From Protopterus annectens (Eukaryota > Chordata > Ceratodontiformes > Protopteridae): DNA of 64,000 bases. The translations under genes were made by a program, and so were the position numbers. The first letter of the stretch is position 1, and each line of letters starts with the position of its first letter. The stretch spans positions 1,749,427,916 to 1,749,491,915 of the forward strand of contig NC_056725.1 of the NCBI RefSeq assembly GCF_019279795.1, read 5' to 3'. The notes beneath the pieces were generated by a model, which worked only from the letters and a program-made list of their open reading frames with translations, did not search any database and was not told where the DNA came from. This document shows, in pieces, positions 23,565-33,834 of this stretch.

Positions 23565-25560
23565 GTGCCTACAGGGGACGTCAGTGGCAAAATAACAACC
23601 AGCGAGATGCAGCCACAGATCCAGCCACCACCACTTCCACAGGACAATCACAGTGACTTGGCTCTGGCACCGCCTACCAGGGAACAACTGGAAGCACCCT
23701 TAGGCGGGAAGCTAGCCTTATTTTCAGTAAACTGGCATTACATCACAGGAGACAAATGGATTTTACAGACAATAGACCAAGGTTACAGGTTTCACTTCCA
23801 TACTCTACCAAGGAAGAGAGGAATGCCAAACCTACCTCCAAATAAGAGGACAGAAGCTCTAGAACAAATAACTCACTTACTAAGGATGAGAGCTGTGGAA
23901 AGGGTACCATCTATGGAACAAGGGCAAGGATTTTACTCCAGACTCTTCCTGGTTCCAAGAAAAGAAAACCAATGGAGACCTATTCTCGACCTGTCCGCTT
24001 TAAACACATACCTCATTGTACCAAAATTCAAAATGCTGACCCTACAGCAGCTTCTTCCCATGCTGGGCAAGGAGTCTTGGCTGGTAACTCTAGATCTCAA
24101 GGAGGCATACCTGCACGTCCCTATACGACCAAATTGCAGAAGATACCTCAGATTTCTTGCAGGATCAGAGCATTATCAATTCTCAGCATTGCCCTTTGGC
24201 TTATCTACTGCACCCAGAGTATTCACGAAATGCCTGGCATCAGTAATTGCTCATTGCAGGCTTCAGGGAATTCAAATTTACCCTTACCTGGACGACTGCC
24301 TGCTGCAAGCGGACAACAAAAACAAATTAACAAAAGATTTGGAAAGGGTCATTCATCTACTACAAGCCCTGGGATACACAGTCAATATAAAAAAGTCAAG
24401 GCTGATACCATCCCAAAGGATAACCTTCTTGGGTGCAGATCTGGACACATCAAAACAAATGGCATTCCTGACAGTAGAAAAACAGGAGCAACTCCCTCTC
24501 TACTTCATGGCATTAACAAAGCAGAACCAGCTAACAGCAAGAAAAGTCCTGCAAGCCCTCGGTTACATGGCATCCTGCATAATATTGGTTCCACATGCCA
24601 GACTACATATGAGAAAGTTACAGTGGTACCTAAGGAATTTATGGTCTCAGCACAAGCACAGCCTAGAAACCCAAATTCCAATAATTCCATGCCTGAAGCA
24701 AGAATTCCAATGGTGGGCTCAGGCCTGTCAATTAAACAAGGGACTGCCCTTCCACAACACTCAGCCAAGCCAGGCCATCACAACAGACGCCTCAGACCTC
24801 GGTTGGGGCACACATGCTGGACAAGTGCATACAAGGCTTATGGACTCAAGACCAGCTGCACCTACACATAAATCAAAAGGAAATGCTGGCAGTAAAACTG
24901 GCAATTCAGGCATTCAGACCATTTCTTCAACAGGGCCAACTGCTGATAAGGACGGACAACACCACAGTTATGTGGTACATCAACAAACAGGGAGGCACGC
25001 ATTCATACCCTCTATGCCGGATGGCAATGGACCTCTGGAATGTGGCCCTGAGCTCCAACATTCAGTTACAAGCAATTTTTGTGCCAGGAAAAGAAAATAT
25101 ACTAGCAGACATCCTAAGCAGAACTACCACGGATGCTCACGAATGGATGCTGCATCCGGACATCTTCAAAACCATTACAGGGAAATGGGGACTACCAGAA
25201 ATAGACTTATTTGCATCCCCACACAACCACCAACTGAAAAAATTCTGCACAAGGACGTACCACCCACTTGCTTGGAAAGTGGACTCCCTATCCTTCAGTT
25301 GGAAAAACCTGACAGCATATGCATTCCCACCTCTTCCTTTGATGCACAAGGTGCTATTGAAGATCAAAGAAGACCGACCAAGGATCATCCTGATAGCTCC
25401 AGACTGGCCAAGGCAACATTGGTACCCATTACTGAGGAGTATGTCTCGGGAACAAATATGGCCTCTGCCCCTAGTTCCCCTGCTGTTAACACAGAACAAC
25501 TTCAAAACCCTGCATCCAAACCTGAAAACACTGCAGCTGGCTGCCTGGAGCATTGCATAA
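23565..25560 (+). pseudogene. DIRS B pol: reverse transcriptase, RNase H and MT-like region, one frameshift
   Basis: RT residues counted from ATG 23565: FYSRLFLVPRKENQWRPILD (about 123-142), motif A VTLDLKEAY (174-182), motif B FSALPFGLSTAPRVFTK (206-222), active site YLDD (241-244; 24285-24296), and LIPSQRITFLGA (280-291). RNase H begins TTDASDLGWG (406-415). One extra base near 24822 then moves the real frame. There, E of 'HINQKEMLAV', D of 'LIRTDNTTVMWYINKQGG' and D of 'ENILADILSRT' complete the RNase H site. The C-terminal DIRS region (IDLFASPHN, AYAFPPLP, IAPDWPRQHWYPLL) follows, ending LQLAAWSIA-stop at 25560. Pol lies +1 relative to gag. Confidence 0.93.
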
Positions 25561-26591
25561 GACCAAATAACCCAGATTTATCCCAAAGGGTTAAAGACAT
25601 TATCTTGGAGGCTCGCAGACCCTCAACAAGAAAAAATTATTCAGCAAAATGGAAAAGATATCTCATTTGGAGTACTGCAAAAGGAGAAAATGTGTCACTG
25701 GTAAACATAGCTAACGTCCTGGAATACTTGGCAGAGCTCTTCCACAACGGCCTGTCTTATTCTTCCATTAAGATTCATGCATCAGCTATTTCAGCGGAAT
25801 ACAACTTGGATCCTCCAGTCTTCTCACATCCTCTGCTCAGGCAGTTTCTGAGAGGAATTAAAAACGTAAAACCACCTAGGAAGCCACCATTGCCAGCATG
25901 GGACTTGAACTTTGTGCTAGAAAAATTGACACTCCCTCCTTTCGAACCAGCAGCAACAGCAGAATTACAGTACTTATCATGGAAAACTGCTTTCCTGCTT
26001 GCAATCACTTCAGCAAGAAGGGTATCCGAGCTACAGGCTTTAATGGCAGTACAGCCCTTCCTGATCTTCCATCAAGATAGAGTGTCCATGAGAACTAATC
26101 CTACTTTTATGCCAAAGGTGGTCTCCAGGGTATCTTTAAATCAAGCTATCCACCTACCTACATTCTTCCCCAACCCACAGAACAGGGGAGAAAGACTGTT
26201 GCATACCTTGGATGTACATAGACAATTATGTTACTACCTGGACAGGACCAAGAGCAATAGAAAAACTGACCAGCTACTGGTAGCATATGCAGCAGGAATG
26301 GAAGGAAAAGCAATTTCAAAACAGACAATCTCTAAGTGGATAGGAAATTGCATTAGATTTTGTTATTCCTACCATGGAAAGAAAACTCCAGAAAACATCA
26401 GGCCTCACTCTACAAGGGCTACAGCCACTACCACAGCTTTTTTACGAGGAGTGGCTACCAAAGACATTTTAGAGGCTGCTACTTGGAGCTCCGTGCATAC
26501 ATTTGCCAAGCATTATAATTTGCCTTTATACTCCAGATCCCGAGCAGGTTTTGCCACTGCTGTTTTGCAAGGGATCTTAACTACACCATAA
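25458..26591 (+). CDS. DIRS B tyrosine recombinase (ORF3), complete
   Basis: 377 codons from ATG 25458 (MASAPSSPAV). This start is positionally conserved in A (12509) and C (33730) and overlaps the last 103 nt of pol in the -1 frame. The N-terminal core-binding half has 'EARRPSTRKNYSAKWKRY' and 'SYSSIKIHASAISAEYN'. The catalytic half has the first Arg in TSARRVSELQ (26010-26040), HSTR (His 26406-26408, Arg 26415-26417), Trp 26484-26486, and the nucleophile Tyr in FAKHYNL (26514-26516). It has no internal stop and all catalytic residues. It would integrate circular DIRS DNA in the nucleus. The stop-free frame extends further upstream, so an upstream start cannot be excluded. Confidence 0.92.
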   Translation: MASAPSSPAVNTEQLQNPASKPENTAAGCLEHCIRPNNPDLSQRVKDIILEARRPSTRKNYSAKWKRYLIWSTAKGENVSLVNIANVLEYLAELFHNGLSYSSIKIHASAISAEYNLDPPVFSHPLLRQFLRGIKNVKPPRKPPLPAWDLNFVLEKLTLPPFEPAATAELQYLSWKTAFLLAITSARRVSELQALMAVQPFLIFHQDRVSMRTNPTFMPKVVSRVSLNQAIHLPTFFPNPQNRGERLLHTLDVHRQLCYYLDRTKSNRKTDQLLVAYAAGMEGKAISKQTISKWIGNCIRFCYSYHGKKTPENIRPHSTRATATTTAFLRGVATKDILEAATWSSVHTFAKHYNLPLYSRSRAGFATAVLQGILTTP

Positions 26592-26628
26592 TCTTATTTC
26601 TCCTCCTCCCCAGTTTGGCTATGGTATT

Positions 26629-26728
26629 CTACCCATTTGTAAGGACTGCAGATGCATCCTTGAAGGACATAGTACAGTTTTGTACCTACCATAAATGTAG
26701 ATGTCCGATAGGCATGCATCTGCAGTCA
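26629..26728 (+). repeat. DIRS B internal complementary region
   Basis: CCCATTTGTAAGGACTGCAGATGCATCCTTGAAGGACAT is the complement of the left end (21535 on). It joins GTACAGTTTTGTACCTACC...GATGTCCGATAGGCATGCATCTGCAGTC, the complement of the right end (up to 27140). It lies 38 bp after the YR stop. Confidence 0.94.
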
Positions 26729-26904
26729 GGATTACCCACCCTCCTTCCCCTCTGTGGTACTCCTAGGGTATTTGCCCATCTTGTAGCTAGCTGGGGGAAT
26801 CTATTATGGTGTATTTGTTTGTATATATGTACATACATGTATATTTTTTGTTTGCTCTCTACTATTTGGAACCATTTGCATTTATCCAAATTTAGCCTAC
26901 CTAG

Positions 26905-27097
26905 AGGGCACCTGGCATCTGGGGCAAGAAACACTGAGGAAAATGTCGTTGACTGATGCCTTTATACCCGAACAACTGCAGCTATGACGTCGGGTGAAGT
27001 GCGACACCAGCCGAGGCCAGACCCAGACTTTGGAATCCGGACGACCGAAGGGCTGCCTGACGACAGGACAACCCATTTGTAAGGACTGCAGATGCAT
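26905..27097 (-). repeat. DIRS B right inverted terminal repeat
   Basis: Complement of 21548-21735, with an antisense TATA (CTTTATACCC, 26959-26968 region) and the GACGTCG site mirrored. The outer tail to 27140 carries the ACATCTACATTTATGGTAGGTAC end shared with C and D-like logic. Confidence 0.92.
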
Positions 27098-27237
27098 GCC
27101 TATCGGACATCTACATTTATGGTAGGTACAAAACTGTACTTTATGTATAACAGCTTTTTTTTAAAGTCTAGTTTTAACTTTTTTGTTACATGCATGCACT
27201 AAGATTTGGCAGGTTGATCTTTTCTACACTTTATTGC

Positions 27238-27286
27238 TTGTAGCTAGCTGGGGGAATCTATTATGGTATATTTGTTTGTATATATG
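27238..27286 (+). repeat. 49-bp near-copy of DIRS B interior at the LINE 5' end
   Basis: TTGTAGCTAGCTGGGGGAAT...GTTTGTATATATG matches 26781-26829 with one difference (GTGT/ATAT region). The source lies inside DIRS B between its internal complementary region and right repeat. It sits exactly between repeat F sequence and the first LINE-derived base. Confidence 0.9.
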
Positions 27287-28984
27287 ACCTAATCACAGTA
27301 CTATGACTGCCCTCCTCTCCTTCCTTCAAACTATTAACAAAGCACGTGACTCTGGCCAAATTGTTTCTACCATACCACTTGACCTCTCTAAGGCCTTTGA
27401 CACTATCTCTCATAACCTGCTACTAACCAAACTCTCAGGACTTAACCTATCTCCCTCCTCATTGAACTGGTTCTCCAACTACTTATCTAACAGATATCAA
27501 GCAGTAATATGGAAAAAAGCCACTTCATCATTTCTAAATACCCCTACTGGGGTACCCCAAGGGTCCATACTGGGTCCCCTTCTCTTTAACATATTTATAA
27601 ATGATTTCCACAGCTCCATTCCTTTCTCAGACATCATCCAATACGCAGATGATTCCACTATTATATGCTCGGCCTCTTCTATCCCCTCACTCCAAAAACT
27701 GACCCAAGAAGCTTTCACAACCACTGAGCAGTGGATGAAAAGAAATCATCTTGCTCTAAATGCCTCTAAAACCAAATTAATGCTATTCTCCCCCTCTAAA
27801 ACTGTCTCCTTCAACACAAACATTTTCACTATCACTAGTCAAAATAATTCACCTCTGGAACTAGTGTCAGAGACCAAGCTACTGGGGGTCCAAATTGATA
27901 ACCAACTCAAATTTAATTCTCACCTACAGCTAAATATCAAAAAAACCCACCAAAAACTTGGTATGCTGTACCAGCAAAATAAATACCTCACACCTGCTGC
28001 CAAAATCACTCTCTCTACTTCATTTCTTATCCCCTCCCTTCACTATGGAGCCCCACTCCTAACTAATCTACAGTCCTTCCTAAAAACCCAACTTTCCTCT
28101 TGCTATAATAAAATCGCCAAGTTTGCTACCAACCACAAGTCCTCCTCACACCACTGTTCCTCTCTCCATATACTAAAATGGCTAGAGCTTCCTAACTATC
28201 TCTCATACACTCAACTAACTCTTGCTCACAAACTCATTTTCAACTCCTCTCTCTGTCCCTCCCTCTCATCAGCTTTCAAAATGCACCTTCCTGATAGAAT
28301 ATTGAGGTCCAACAATCAAAATCTATTAGAAATCTATAAACCCACTCGTCCCCAGGGAAAAATCTTCTATCCTTTGTCCTTGCCCGCCTTTGGAACTCTC
28401 TACCATCATCCATCCGCACCACCCCAACCACTTCATTTTTAAAAGATCTCTTCATTCCCACCTAGTATCCAAGTGGGAATGCTCTTGCTCCCATCCCTCA
28501 TAGCTAATTTACTTGCAATTGCCATCTTCCTTCTTCACCTTGATTCCTCTTGCATCTTACCTGATTATTTACTCATAACTAATATACACTATCATTTCAC
28601 TTTATAGGGAAAACTGCACTAGCCCTCACCTCAAAATACTTACTTCATAAATTTCTGTTATTTCTCAGAAACTTGTTTCAGTATTTTGAATATGGTATAA
28701 ACTCAAAATTTTCATGCATTATTCTTTACAATCTATAATCTATTAATTTTATCTAAACTTCTGTCATAGTTATTTCTTCTGTGTTTATTTGAAATTGTTT
28801 GCTGGTGTCAAAATACTTTGGATTATTATATAATTTATAATGTGTTATAGTTTTTTGTATAACTAGTATGAATCACGTTTTGTAACATACTTAGTTCTGG
28901 AGCTTTTCTCCCCAGGACTCCATTGAAAACGGGTTATTTGACCCAATGGACTATCCTGGTAAACCAACTGCAAATAAAAAAAAA
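27287..28984 (+). pseudogene. 5'-truncated LINE (CR1/L2/Rex group) with nearly intact RT
   Basis: A long open frame (to 28442) starts inside the RT finger region ('PNHSTMTALLSFLQ'). The ATG at 27303 is internal, so this is a fragment. It carries motif A PLDLSKAFDTISHNLLL, motif B TGVPQGSILGPLLFNIFIND, the active site YADDSTI, 'LALNASKTKLMLF' and the C-terminal domain. A frameshift near 28400 disrupts the final codons ('LPSSIRTTP' continues in another frame). The 3' UTR ends TTTCTCCCCAGGACTCC...GGACTATCCTGGTAAACC plus an A-rich tail at 28974-28984. It is well preserved, hence a fairly recent insertion, younger than repeat F. Confidence 0.88.
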
Positions 28985-29230
28985 TCTGTTTGAACTTATG
29001 TCACCTATCACAAAACTTTTTGTTTTAATGAAAACTCTCAAAAAACACACATGAGAACACCCCCATAACCTAATAACTTGTACATCTTCAAATAATGAAG
29101 TTTAACCCTCCTAATAGGAGCAATTGTCTCAGGTTGACAGCTATATCACAGACTTTGATTGACCCATAATGAAGGTTATGCATGCTAAGACACATAGTAC
29201 AGTCTGTGCTTCTACTTACACCAAGTGCTG

Positions 29231-29843
29231 TTTTTTTCTTATCTTTATTCCTCTCCTAGATGTCGAAAACAACTTGAATGTTTTCAGAAAATCTTTTTGC
29301 CATTAAAAAATGTATTCTGTTTTTATTGCCGCTTACCAGTTTTTCTCCATAGAAACACAAGAACCGGATACATGGTTGCCTTCAGCTACAAGCTTCTCAT
29401 GTTGCATTTTGAACATTTAGTTGATAAAGGAAAACTTTTCATTACATTGTGTTCTTTTTCTTACTTGTTTCCCCTTAAAACTTGTTATTAGAACAAGCCA
29501 AGGGCCTTAATCCAGTCATTCCCCCTATGCAAAAGTAAGAAAAAACAATTTTACTTGTATCATGCTCTGTATACTTTCACAATCCGTCCTTCACCTCAGC
29601 AGTCTAAGACTAAAGCCTGTTATCTTAAACTTGCTTTTGTCCAGGATTTCTGAACTCTTTAGGGTGCAGTGCCTACATTTCTTAAAACTAAACAAGAAGA
29701 AAAGAAGAAGACAAAAAGGGCCACTTGTATACTGTAGTATCCCTTTAACATGGAGTAACTAAGAATGCGTTAGTATATAACATGCAATATATGTCATGTT
29801 CTTAACAGCTTGTAGATGTGATGGATAACTAGAAATGTGACTG
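29231..29843. other. No identifiable feature
   Basis: Unique-looking sequence left of DIRS C. A pyrimidine-rich CAG/TAG-like acceptor near 29258 has no matching donor or recognisable coding sequence. Confidence 0.4.
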
Positions 29844-29856
29844 ATGTTCATCGTGC

Positions 29857-30038
29857 TATGCTGCTGCAGTCATCACACTTGGGTTATCTGCCGTCAGGCG
29901 GTCCCGCAGTCGGCCTGAATTCCAAAGCCTTGGTCCAGCGTCGGTTGTCATCGCTTCTTCCCTGACGTCAGTGCGGCAGGGGTATAAAAGAGGCAGCCGA
30001 TGCCATTTTCTTCAGTCTTTCTTGCCGCGCGGTGCCCA
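29857..30038 (+). repeat. DIRS C left inverted terminal repeat
   Basis: From TATGCTGCTGCAGTCATCACA to GCGCGGTGCCCAAAG, complementary to 35227-35418. Confidence 0.93.
29963..29989 (+). promoter_or_regulatory. DIRS C promoter: TGACGTCA and TATA box
   Basis: A perfect TGACGTCA palindrome (CRE-type) at 29963-29970 and TATAAAA at 29983-29989, followed about 25 bp later by TTCAGTCTTTCTTGCC. The core arrangement is conserved in B and A, except that A's palindrome is lost. Confidence 0.65.
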
Positions 30039-30158
30039 AAGCAGAAGCAGTTCGCAAGTGCCGGTCGGCCAGCTCCTGAGATTTTTGAACAGAATTTCAG
30101 CTGAAGTCTTCTATAAAGCTAAGTACCCCATTGGGGAAACTTTTCTTGCCTCAGACCG

Positions 30159-31931
30159 ATGTCAGACAAAGTTAATAATTGTATTTCTTGTGGGAAGCAA
30201 ATACCTCATAAGGATTTTCATTCTTATTGTATTCCTTGCCTAGGCCCAGACCAGGATGTATCTGGTTGTCGGTTTTGCGCTAGGTTCAATAAACGCACTA
30301 TTAAGCATCGGGCTGATACCGCCAGACATTATTTTGGCAGAAAATTCAACTACATTATGTCGTTGGAACCTCCAACTACCGCTATGTTTAAAAAACGCAA
30401 GGACAAAGACCGGCAGCCTAGACCTAGACCAGAAACCGAGGTCTCGGTTAGGCCTGCCGCCGGATCTTCGGTACTCAGTGAGGTACCTACGCAGCCCCTG
30501 ACTACTGCAGATTTAGAAAATGCAACTACCGCTCAGTCAGAATCTACCGGGCCACTGGAGCCGGTTCCTCCTCAACTCGCGGACGCCAGCCCTGGCGGCG
30601 ATCTGGAGACTATGGACAGGCCTTCGGTTTCAGAAGGCGTTTTTAAACCAACGACTCTTTCCGTTAAGTCATATGCTAAGCTTCCAAAGGTTAAGAAACC
30701 GAGTCCAGAGACTCCCATACAGGCCCCTATGCCTAAAAAACAAATGCTCAAAATGGCGGAGGACCTGGTTACCCTTATCAGAGGTTCCCAGCCCCCCCCC
30801 CCCCCCTGGCAAAAGGCCTAGACTGGAGGAAGATTTACCTCCTTTTGACCAGGAATCCATTTCCTCAGCAGACTCTGAAGAACAGGATTACCCCTTCCCT
30901 CTCTATGAAGACTCAGATGCTGAGGAGTCTATTCCCCCCCCTGAAGACTTCTCTTTTGGGGAAACCATGCACACCATGAGAGAGCATTTCCCCTGGGAAG
31001 GACAAGATTACTCTGACTCCAAAAAAAGACTCAGTGAGTTTCTTCTTTTGCCACAGCACAGACCCCGAGCCATTCCACCTGTTTTGGACATTCTGGATGA
31101 TGTCTACACTGAATCCAGTCTAAATCCAGATTCCTTACCTCCAGCACCACCTAAACCTGACAGATACTATCGAGTCCCTGACTCTCACAAGTTTTTATAT
31201 AAAAGCCCTGCTGCAGACCCAGAAACCATTTCCCAGGGTCCCAAAGGGGTTAAGGCCTCTACTGCTAAGAATCCACTACATGCTGAAAGAGATTCCAGGG
31301 CATTAGAAAGATGGGGGGAAAAGTGTATACCTCTGCCACTTTGGCCATGAGGGCATTAAACTGCCAATTCCACATGATTAAATACCAGCAGTACTTGCTT
31401 AATCAGTTAAAACAGAAAATGATCCCTCAAACAGATCAGCTAGATTTTAAAGGGATGCAAGATTTGTTGCATGCAGCAGAACAAGTGGGAAAACATACCT
31501 TGCAGTGTGGTTTTGATTCTTTGGAGGCCTCATGTAGAGCAGCAGTCACAGGGTCTGTAATACGTAGACATGCTTGGCTAAAAGAGCAGACCTTACCAGA
31601 ACATGTCAAAGCAAAGTTACTGGATGCTCCACTGCAAAAGGATGCGTTATTTGGTGTCAAAGCAGAGGAAGTTTTAAAGAAGATGGAAGAAAAGGCAAAA
31701 TCAATGCAAACAATTAAAGATTTTTTACAGGTACAACCTCCTCGCTTCAGCAGAAACTGGCCATCAAAAAACTGGTCCTTTCCTGCTTCAGACAGACCCC
31801 AAAGGGGAAGGTACAGACACCCTAGGGGCAGAGGCCAGGCACAGGGTACTTTCAGGCCTAGACAATGGCAAACAACAACTCAAAGAGGGGGAGGCGACAG
31901 ATCTCAACCTTTCAGAAAACAAACTCAATGA
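30159..31931 (+). pseudogene. DIRS C gag-like ORF1 (two homopolymer frameshifts)
   Basis: ATG 30159 opens MSDKVNNCISCGKQIPHKDF with the same C-x2-C / H / C-x2-C module as B. The frame is lost in a run of about 16 C at 30790-30806. The acidic and central blocks (YEDSDAEESIPP, FGETMHTMREHF, LLLPQHRPRAIP) are read in frame +1 to about 31310. A one-base expansion of a G run at 31312-31317 restores the first frame for 'TSATLAMRALNCQFHMIKYQ', 'RRHAWLKEQTLPEHVKAKLL', 'PRFSRNWPSKNWSFP' and an Arg/Gln/Gly-rich RNA-binding-like C-terminus. Both lesions sit in homopolymers, so assembly error should be excluded before calling them real. Confidence 0.9.
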
Positions 31932-33834
31932 CTTTCCTCTTCGCCTGCCAAGCATAATTGCCCAGGCAGCACCTCTAGGAGGAAAACTGGCTCTTTTCCC
32001 ACAAAACTGGCACATCATAACAAAGGACAAATGGGTTCTGGATATTATTACCTGAGGCTACAGATTTAATTTTCACACTTTACCACGGATGAGAGGCATG
32101 CCAAATCTGCCAACAAACCAATGGGCAGAGGCACAAAAACAAATTTCAGCTCTCATGAACATGAAAGCAATTCAAAAGGTACCTGCAAAAGAGCAAGGTC
32201 AAGGATTTTACTCAAGACTATTTCTAGTACCAAGAAAGGACAAAGCCTGGAGACGCATCTTAGACCTTTCAATTCTAAACACTTACCTGGACATTCCCAA
32301 ATTCAAAATGCTCACACTACAGCAGCTTCTTCCCATGCTGGGCAAGGAGTCTTGGCTGGTAACGTTGGACCTCCAAGAGGCATACCTGCATGTCCCTATC
32401 AGACAAGATTGCAGAAGATACCTCAGATTTTTGGCAAGCACAACGCATTATCAATTCTCTGCATTGCCCTTTGGCTTATCTACTGTGCCCAGAGTATTCA
32501 CAAAATGCCTGGCATCAGTAATTGCATACTGCAGATAGCGAGGAATACAAATTTATCCATATCTGGATGACTGCCTGATCCAAGCGGACAGCAGAGACAT
32601 CCTACTACAGCATCTGGCATTTGTGACAAAGTTGCTAAGATGCCTAGGATACACAGTAAACAAAAAGAAGTCAAAACTAATACCCTCACAAGAAATCATT
32701 TTCCTGGGTGGCCAGCTTGAATACAATGACCCAGATGGCTTACCTCACGCCAGACAAGCAAAAACAACTGGCTCAGTACTTGAAAAACATGGCAACTTCT
32801 ACCCAGCTCACTGCAAGGAAATTCCTGCAGGCATTGGGATACATGGCATCCTGCATTCAACTAATTGCATATGCAAGGCTACATATGAGAAAACTACAAT
32901 GGTACCTAAAAAGTGTATGGTCCCAGCACAGACACAGCCTCAAAGCAACTATAACTCTCATTCCCTGCCTTCAAAAAGAGTTTCTATGGTGGGCTCAAGC
33001 ATGCCAAGCCAACAAGGGCCTTCCTTTTGTCTCACCTCCACCAAACCAAACCTTGACAACAGATTCATCAGACTACGCCTGGGGTGCACACATGGCTAGA
33101 CAATGCATACAGGGCAAATGGTCTGCAAACCAAAGGCAGCTACACATCAGTCAAAAGGAGATGCTAGCTGTAAAAAATGCATTAACAGCCTTCAAGGACG
33201 TTTTGCATCCAGGACGACTTCTAATAAGGATGGACAACGCCACAGTTATGTGGTACATAAACAAACAAGGAGGGACGCACTCCTACGCACTATGCAGACA
33301 GGCAATGGACTTGTGGAACACAGCATTAACTTACCAAGTACAACTGCAAGCACAATTCCTGCCAGGAAAAGAAAACATTTTGGCAGACAAATTAAGCAGA
33401 AATTTGACAGACCCTCACGAGTGGAGACTACACCCACAAGTATTCTCAATGATAACTCAAAGGTGGGGACTGCCAGACATAGATCTGTTTGCCTCAACCA
33501 ACAACTGCCAGCTACAAAACTTTTGCACAAGGACTTACCATCCCCTGGCCTGGAAAGTGGATGCCCTATCATTCAGTTGGACAGCATTGTCAGTCTATGC
33601 CTTCCCACCTCTACTCTCCCAGGTATTACTGAAAACCAGATCGGAGAGACCACAGATGATCCTCATTGCCCCGGACTGGCCACGTCAACACTGGTACCCA
33701 ATACTACGAAACTTGTCTCACAGCCCTCCATGGATCTTACCTCAATTCCCTCTGCTGTTAACCCAACAGAACTCTCAGATACTTCAGTCAGCTAAGGACC
33801 TTAAATCTAGCTGCATGGAAAATACCTTAAATTA
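31930..33834 (+). pseudogene. DIRS C pol: RT, RNase H, MT-like region (broken)
   Basis: The frame is +1 relative to gag, as in B, with no clear ATG before 'APLGGKLALFPQNW'. TGA at 32053-32055 and TAG at 32536-32538 interrupt RT. Motifs are VTLDLQEAYLHVPI, FSALPFGLSTVPRVFTK and YLDDCLIQAD (about 32560). An extra G near 32712 shifts the frame. RNase H then reads TTDSSDYAWG, 'SQKEMLAVKNAL', 'MDNATVMWYINKQGG' and 'ENILADKLSRN'. The MT-like part ends IAPDWPRQHWYP, and a further shift near 33770 is needed to reach LNLAAWKIP-stop (33832-33834). Confidence 0.9.

Larger units (their letters stand above)
21535..27140 (+). mobile_element. DIRS-type retrotransposon B (best-preserved copy)
   Basis: This 5.6-kb element starts ATGTCCTTCAAGG and ends ..AAAACTGTACT. 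Order: inverted repeat with CRE-like and TATA sites, gag, pol, overlapping YR, internal complementary region, inverted repeat. Damage is limited: one small deletion frameshift in gag (about 23240), one +1 insertion in pol (about 24822), and a complete YR ORF. It has no target duplication. The A/B/C family shares its ends and ORF layout, with B and C much closer to each other in coding quality than to A. Confidence 0.95.
27141..29230 (+). repeat. Interspersed repeat 'F', copy 1, interrupted by a LINE
   Basis: 27195-27237 (GGCAGGTTGATCTTTTCTACAC) and 28985-29225 (ACTTTTTGTTTTAATGAAAACTCTCAAAA, AAGTTTAACCCTCC, CATGCTAA..CACA) align in order with an uninterrupted copy at 62440-62760. The intervening 27238-28984 is absent there, so it is an insertion. 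No coding capacity was seen in the repeat itself. Confidence 0.8.

Noticed and set aside
23565-26591. Single 1008-codon RT-recombinase fusion protein in DIRS B
   Set aside because: The middle third is an out-of-frame reading of RNase H/MT caused by a +1 insertion near 24822; it is treated as two ORFs, pol and YR.
29258-29491. Possible exon after CCTCTCCTAG
   Set aside because: No donor with matching phase and no similarity to the mannose-6-phosphate receptor repeats or another protein.
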